DNA of 64,000 nucleotides from Sodiomyces alkalinus F11 (taxonomy: Eukaryota > Ascomycota > Sordariomycetes > Glomerellales > Plectosphaerellaceae). Within the stretch, counting starts at the first letter, position 1. Each line of letters opens with the position of its first letter. The stretch spans positions 338,001-402,000 of the forward strand of contig NW_021167095.1 of NCBI RefSeq assembly GCF_003711515.1, in the 5' to 3' direction. Under the pieces are notes generated by a model. That model worked only from the letters and a program-made list of their open reading frames with translations, searched no databases and was not told the origin of the DNA. Made by a program: the position numbers and the translations under genes. Below are positions 61,056 through 64,000 of this stretch, in pieces.

Positions 61056-62740
61056 ATGAGTGCGAAAACGCCTGGAAACGTACCTACGGGTGCCCCGCGT
61101 GCGGGGGAAAATTCTAACGTGGCCCGTGCGCCCACGCTGACAAAGCAGCGACGCAGAACCGCAACCAGCAACGCCTCGCGACCCCAGCACCCCATAAAAG
61201 GCCCTAGCCATAATAACAGCCACAGCACTAGCTATAATAACGCCCTAACCCACCATAACGCCCCCGGAACCAACCCTAAGCCCCCTATAATTATAGAGGG
61301 CTTAGGGGAGGTAGAAATAGGGGAAACCCCTGAAAGCCCTGTAAATATAGGGACTTCTACCTTTATTACGCCCCTTAATTCGAAAAGGCAGCTTAGCCCT
61401 TCGACCCTAACCCCTAGAAGGTTTTCTAGGATCCGAACCGAGCCCCCCTCTAACTCGGAGGCCGAAAGCCTCTTCGAAATGCCCTCTAGGCCCCCCCATG
61501 CTAAAAAACAGGGCCTTATAGGCTCTAAATAGGCTAAAAAGGCCCCTGGAACTACTGGAAACCCCCCTACTACGCCCTAGAAGTAGACTAGTTCGGCTAG
61601 TAAGGCCTAGGCTAGGGGTCTTCTCCAGCAGGCTTTTTAGCTACTCTAACAGGCCTACGACCTCGACCCTATCCCCTAGATTAAAGCCCTATCTACAGGG
61701 CTTAAATCTGCTATCGACGGAACCCTATAAGGCTCCCAGCCCCCTACACTCGAGTAGAAGGTCGACGAACTAGCCTAAGCAGTTCGTAGGCTTACAGAAT
61801 AGCCTAAACCCCTTTATAGCGAGGCTTCAAAGGGAAAAACAGGCTCTATAGCACCCCAGGCCCCCTAAAAGACCTTAGCACCTTTAGCCCCCCCGGCCCC
61901 CCTCCCCACGGACCCTAAAAAGGTCCCTAAGGTTATTTTATAGCCTATAGTAGGGGAAACGATCCCCCGGGAGAATTTTAATCCTCTCGAGCTCCAGCAC
62001 AGGCTAAATAAGGCCCTAAAAATCCCTGCTATTACGGCTGTTAGCCTATTAACTAACGGGAACCTTGTTTTAACCCCGGGCCCGAACTACAGCAATTAGC
62101 AGCTCCTAGACTCTTAGAATCAGTGGTTTAAGGAGCTAAACCTGCCTCTTTAGCCCCCCTAACCTATAGGCGACTGGTTTAAGCTTATTATTAAACAGGT
62201 GCCTACTAGGGCCTTCGGAGGGGGGGGAACGCTATTATCCGACCCTGCCGACCCTCCCGATATACCGCTACAAGCCCTGAACCATAGCCTTCGACAGGGC
62301 CTAGGTTTAAAGGACCTAGTTACTAAAATCGGCACCTTTAACCCTATTAGGGTGGTAGGGAAGCCTCGGTGGCTAGGAACCCTAGACGGGCTTCACGGCA
62401 CTATTATCGTTTTAGTGCTAACTACTAAAGAGCAGAAATACTACTTAAACAGGGGCTCTATATAGCCGGCCAGCGGCTAAAGGTCTATAAATATAGGCCT
62501 ATAACCTCTAGGACCTAGTGCTCTAACTACTGGATATTCGGGTATACCCGAGGGACCTATAAGAGCCTAACTACCTGCTCTATCTGCGCTACGGAGGGCT
62601 GTAGCGATAAAGACCACTACTATAACGAGTACGAGGAATACGGCGACTGCGAATATAGGACCTATAAGTGCTATAACTACGAGGGGGCGCACCCCCCTTA
62701 TAGTAAAAACTACGAGGTCTTTCCAGCTATTAAACCCTAA
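61056..62740 (+). pseudogene. LINE A ORF1 (Gag-like, zinc knuckles), plus-strand copy
   Basis: Begins MSAKTPGNVPTGAPRAGE at 61056. The first 158 codons are open, up to a TAG (probably mutated CAG) at 61530. The frame continues with coding texture (MPTRAFGGGGTLLSDPAD at 62199, then KPRWLGTLDGLHGTIIVL) to about 62443. There, three A replace the four A seen near 10612 and 5372 (opposite strand), shifting the frame. The C-terminal zinc knuckles follow in the shifted frame (CSICATEGCSDKDHYYNEY, then KCYNYEGAHPPYSKNYE, a CX2CX3HX6C pattern with two Cys turned to Tyr). It ends FPAIKP at TAA 62738-62740. The protein would bind element RNA. About 560 codons if repaired in length terms only. Confidence 0.8.
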
Positions 62741-62745
62741 ATCCT

Positions 62746-64000
62746 ATGACTAAAGGGTCTTTTAGTTCGAAAGAAATCCGGTTTATTCAGCATAACGTCG
62801 ATAAACAGGGTCCGGCGCAGGAAGCTATCCTAGAATAGGCTTTAAAGGCTTCGGCTAATATAGTCCTTATCCAGAAGCCTTCCTGCGTCCTAAAACCAGA
62901 AGGGTAGTATATTCGAAACCACCCAGCCTTCTATACTATCACGCCTACGTCTCGGAAAACTTAATTTTTTCCTATTAAACCTAGGGTCCTTACTTATATA
63001 AGAAAGGGCTCGGGTATCGATTTTTCATACCGCGAAGACCTTCAGGATAATATAGACGCGTAGCTTATAGAGGTCTATTATCCGCAGACCTTCTATATCC
63101 TAAACGTCTATAATCAGACAAAGCAGGATCCCGAAATAACAGGCAGAGGGCCTTTAAGGCCCCCTAGCCCTACCCCCTCTACCTCTTCGACTTGTTCTTA
63201 TTCTTCGTTTCCTTCTTTTTCAGGCTCTAGAAGCCAACCCTGGACCGAAGATCGCGTGCTATAGGGTCTTTAGGTCCCTAAGCCGACCCTTATTATAGGG
63301 GACTTTAACAGGAACCACTAGTAGTGGAACGGGGCTACTACGAATCAGGCTTCTATTAAGGCCTAGGCCCTAGTAGACTAGTTAAATAGCCTTAAAGCCA
63401 CCTGTTTAGTGGATCCTGAAGAGGTTAACGTAAACGGGGGCACCTTTTTTAGGTCTAATCTTCGTTAAGAGTCGGTTATAGACCTAGTATTTTACACGCC
63501 CGGCTTTAATCGTCTCCGCTTTTATAAGTGGGAATATATCGAAAACACTCGCTCCTTATACCGCGCTATCCTGATTTTAGCCTCTATTCTAGGCTCTGAA
63601 AGTCTTATAAATAGATCCCTTCCACCGGCCCATAATTATAGGCTAGCGGACTAGGGTCTATTTACTAGCACCCTAAAGAGCCTAGAACCTAGCCTTGACT
63701 AGCAGCTATAACAGGCTATCGACGCCTCGGACTAGGACTCTATAGGTCGCTACTTATCGGATACTATTTCCCTAGCTATTAAGGCCTCCGTGCCGGAGCT
63801 AAGGGTAGTAGAGCGTTCGAAACCGTGGTAGGTCCCAGAGCTAAAAGCCCTGTGAAAAACAGCTAATAGGGCGTTTAGGGTTTTTAGAAAAGCTAAAAAG
63901 GGGGCCTCGGCTACCCGGCTAGCAGCTCTAGAAACCAGCTAGCAAAAGGCTCGAAACGCCTACTACAGGGCAGTAAAAACAGCAAAAAAGGACTACTAGG
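62746..64000 (+). pseudogene. LINE A ORF2, endonuclease part, cut by window edge
   Basis: Starts at ATG 62746, five bases after the ORF1 stop. The N-terminal AP-endonuclease domain reads IRFIQHNVDKQGPAQEAILE and ANIVLIQKPSCVLKPEG. The catalytic GDFNRNH is at 63298-63318 and IDLVFYTPGFNRLRFYKW near 63477-63530. The usual SDH end of the domain is not obvious. The linker to RT begins near 63790 (ELRVVERSKPW). Several TAG stops occur at Trp or Gln positions. The endonuclease nicks target DNA to prime reverse transcription (family knowledge). Confidence 0.85.

Larger units (their letters stand above)
60930..64000 (+). mobile_element. LINE family A, plus-strand copy, 5' end complete, runs off the right edge
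   Basis: Begins around GGGACCCACGTTTTACGCG (60933 on), the 5' end shared with copies 1 and 4. ORF1 runs 61056-62740, then ORF2 from ATG 62746. ORF2 begins MTKGSFSSKEIRFIQHNVDK, the usual start of an AP endonuclease. The motif GDFNRNH is at 63298-63318 and SVIDLVFYTPGFN follows near 63470. The window ends in the endonuclease-RT linker (RVFRKAKKGASATRLAAL near 63875-63930). It is among the least mutated LINE A copies in the window, with fewer stops, but still contains TAG stops and a frameshift in ORF1, so it is probably not active. Confidence 0.92.

Noticed and set aside
1..64000. CRISPR array, telomere repeat array or rRNA operon
   Set aside because: No regularly spaced direct repeats, no tandem CCCTAA runs and no rRNA-like sequence were seen; CCCTAA/CCCTAG words are scattered within LINE A.

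Overview
The window looks like a chromosome segment of a filamentous ascomycete (Pezizomycotina). It has two spliced nuclear genes with short 51-130 bp introns and CTRAY-type branch points. They sit in a sea of transposable elements damaged in the way repeat-induced point mutation (RIP) damages fungal repeats: TpA is everywhere, CpA and TpG are scarce, CpG is kept, and almost every in-frame stop is TAG or TAA standing where a CAG, CAA or TGG is expected. All calls were made by reading the sequence; nothing was run through a database.

Layout. 1-4790: minus-strand LINE (family C), 3' end outside the window. 4800-15312: minus-strand LINE family A, made of a fragment, a full-length copy and a younger 5'-truncated copy nested inside it with a target-site duplication. 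15313-16427: unassigned degraded DNA. 16428-17285: 3' scrap of LINE family B. 17290-20700: truncated Ty1/copia element, minus strand. 20830-23870: the only undamaged island, with ribosomal protein gene RPL18 (plus strand) and an MRM2-type rRNA 2'-O-methyltransferase gene (minus strand), convergent. 24150-38175: a second full-length LINE A copy (minus), split by a Ty3/gypsy chromovirus (plus, 28863-36622) with LTRs of about 243 bp and a 5 bp target duplication. 38180-41870: an LTR-type element with a Gag-like frame (minus). 41880-42128: a plus-strand LINE A scrap. 42552-48975 and 53322-59945: two LINE B copies in the same orientation, separated by an unidentified, RIP-killed coding region (about 49150-52850, minus). 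59990-60892: inverted partial copy of the 40985-41870 segment. 60930-64000: plus-strand LINE A copy that runs off the right edge.

How the parts relate. RPL18 (cytosolic large subunit) and MRM2 (probable mitochondrial large-subunit rRNA methylation) are both ribosome-related but convergent, so they do not share a promoter. The repeats preserve an insertion history: the LINE A copies act as empty-site controls for each other, which fixes the boundaries of the nested LINE and of the chromovirus. Aligning the LINE A copies gives a full element of about 6.2 kb. It has ORF1 (Gag-like, zinc knuckles) and ORF2 (AP endonuclease, reverse transcriptase, RNase H), and ORF2 begins 5 nt after the ORF1 stop. 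There is one 10-base assembly gap at 47359-47368. I saw no CRISPR array, rRNA or convincing tRNA.
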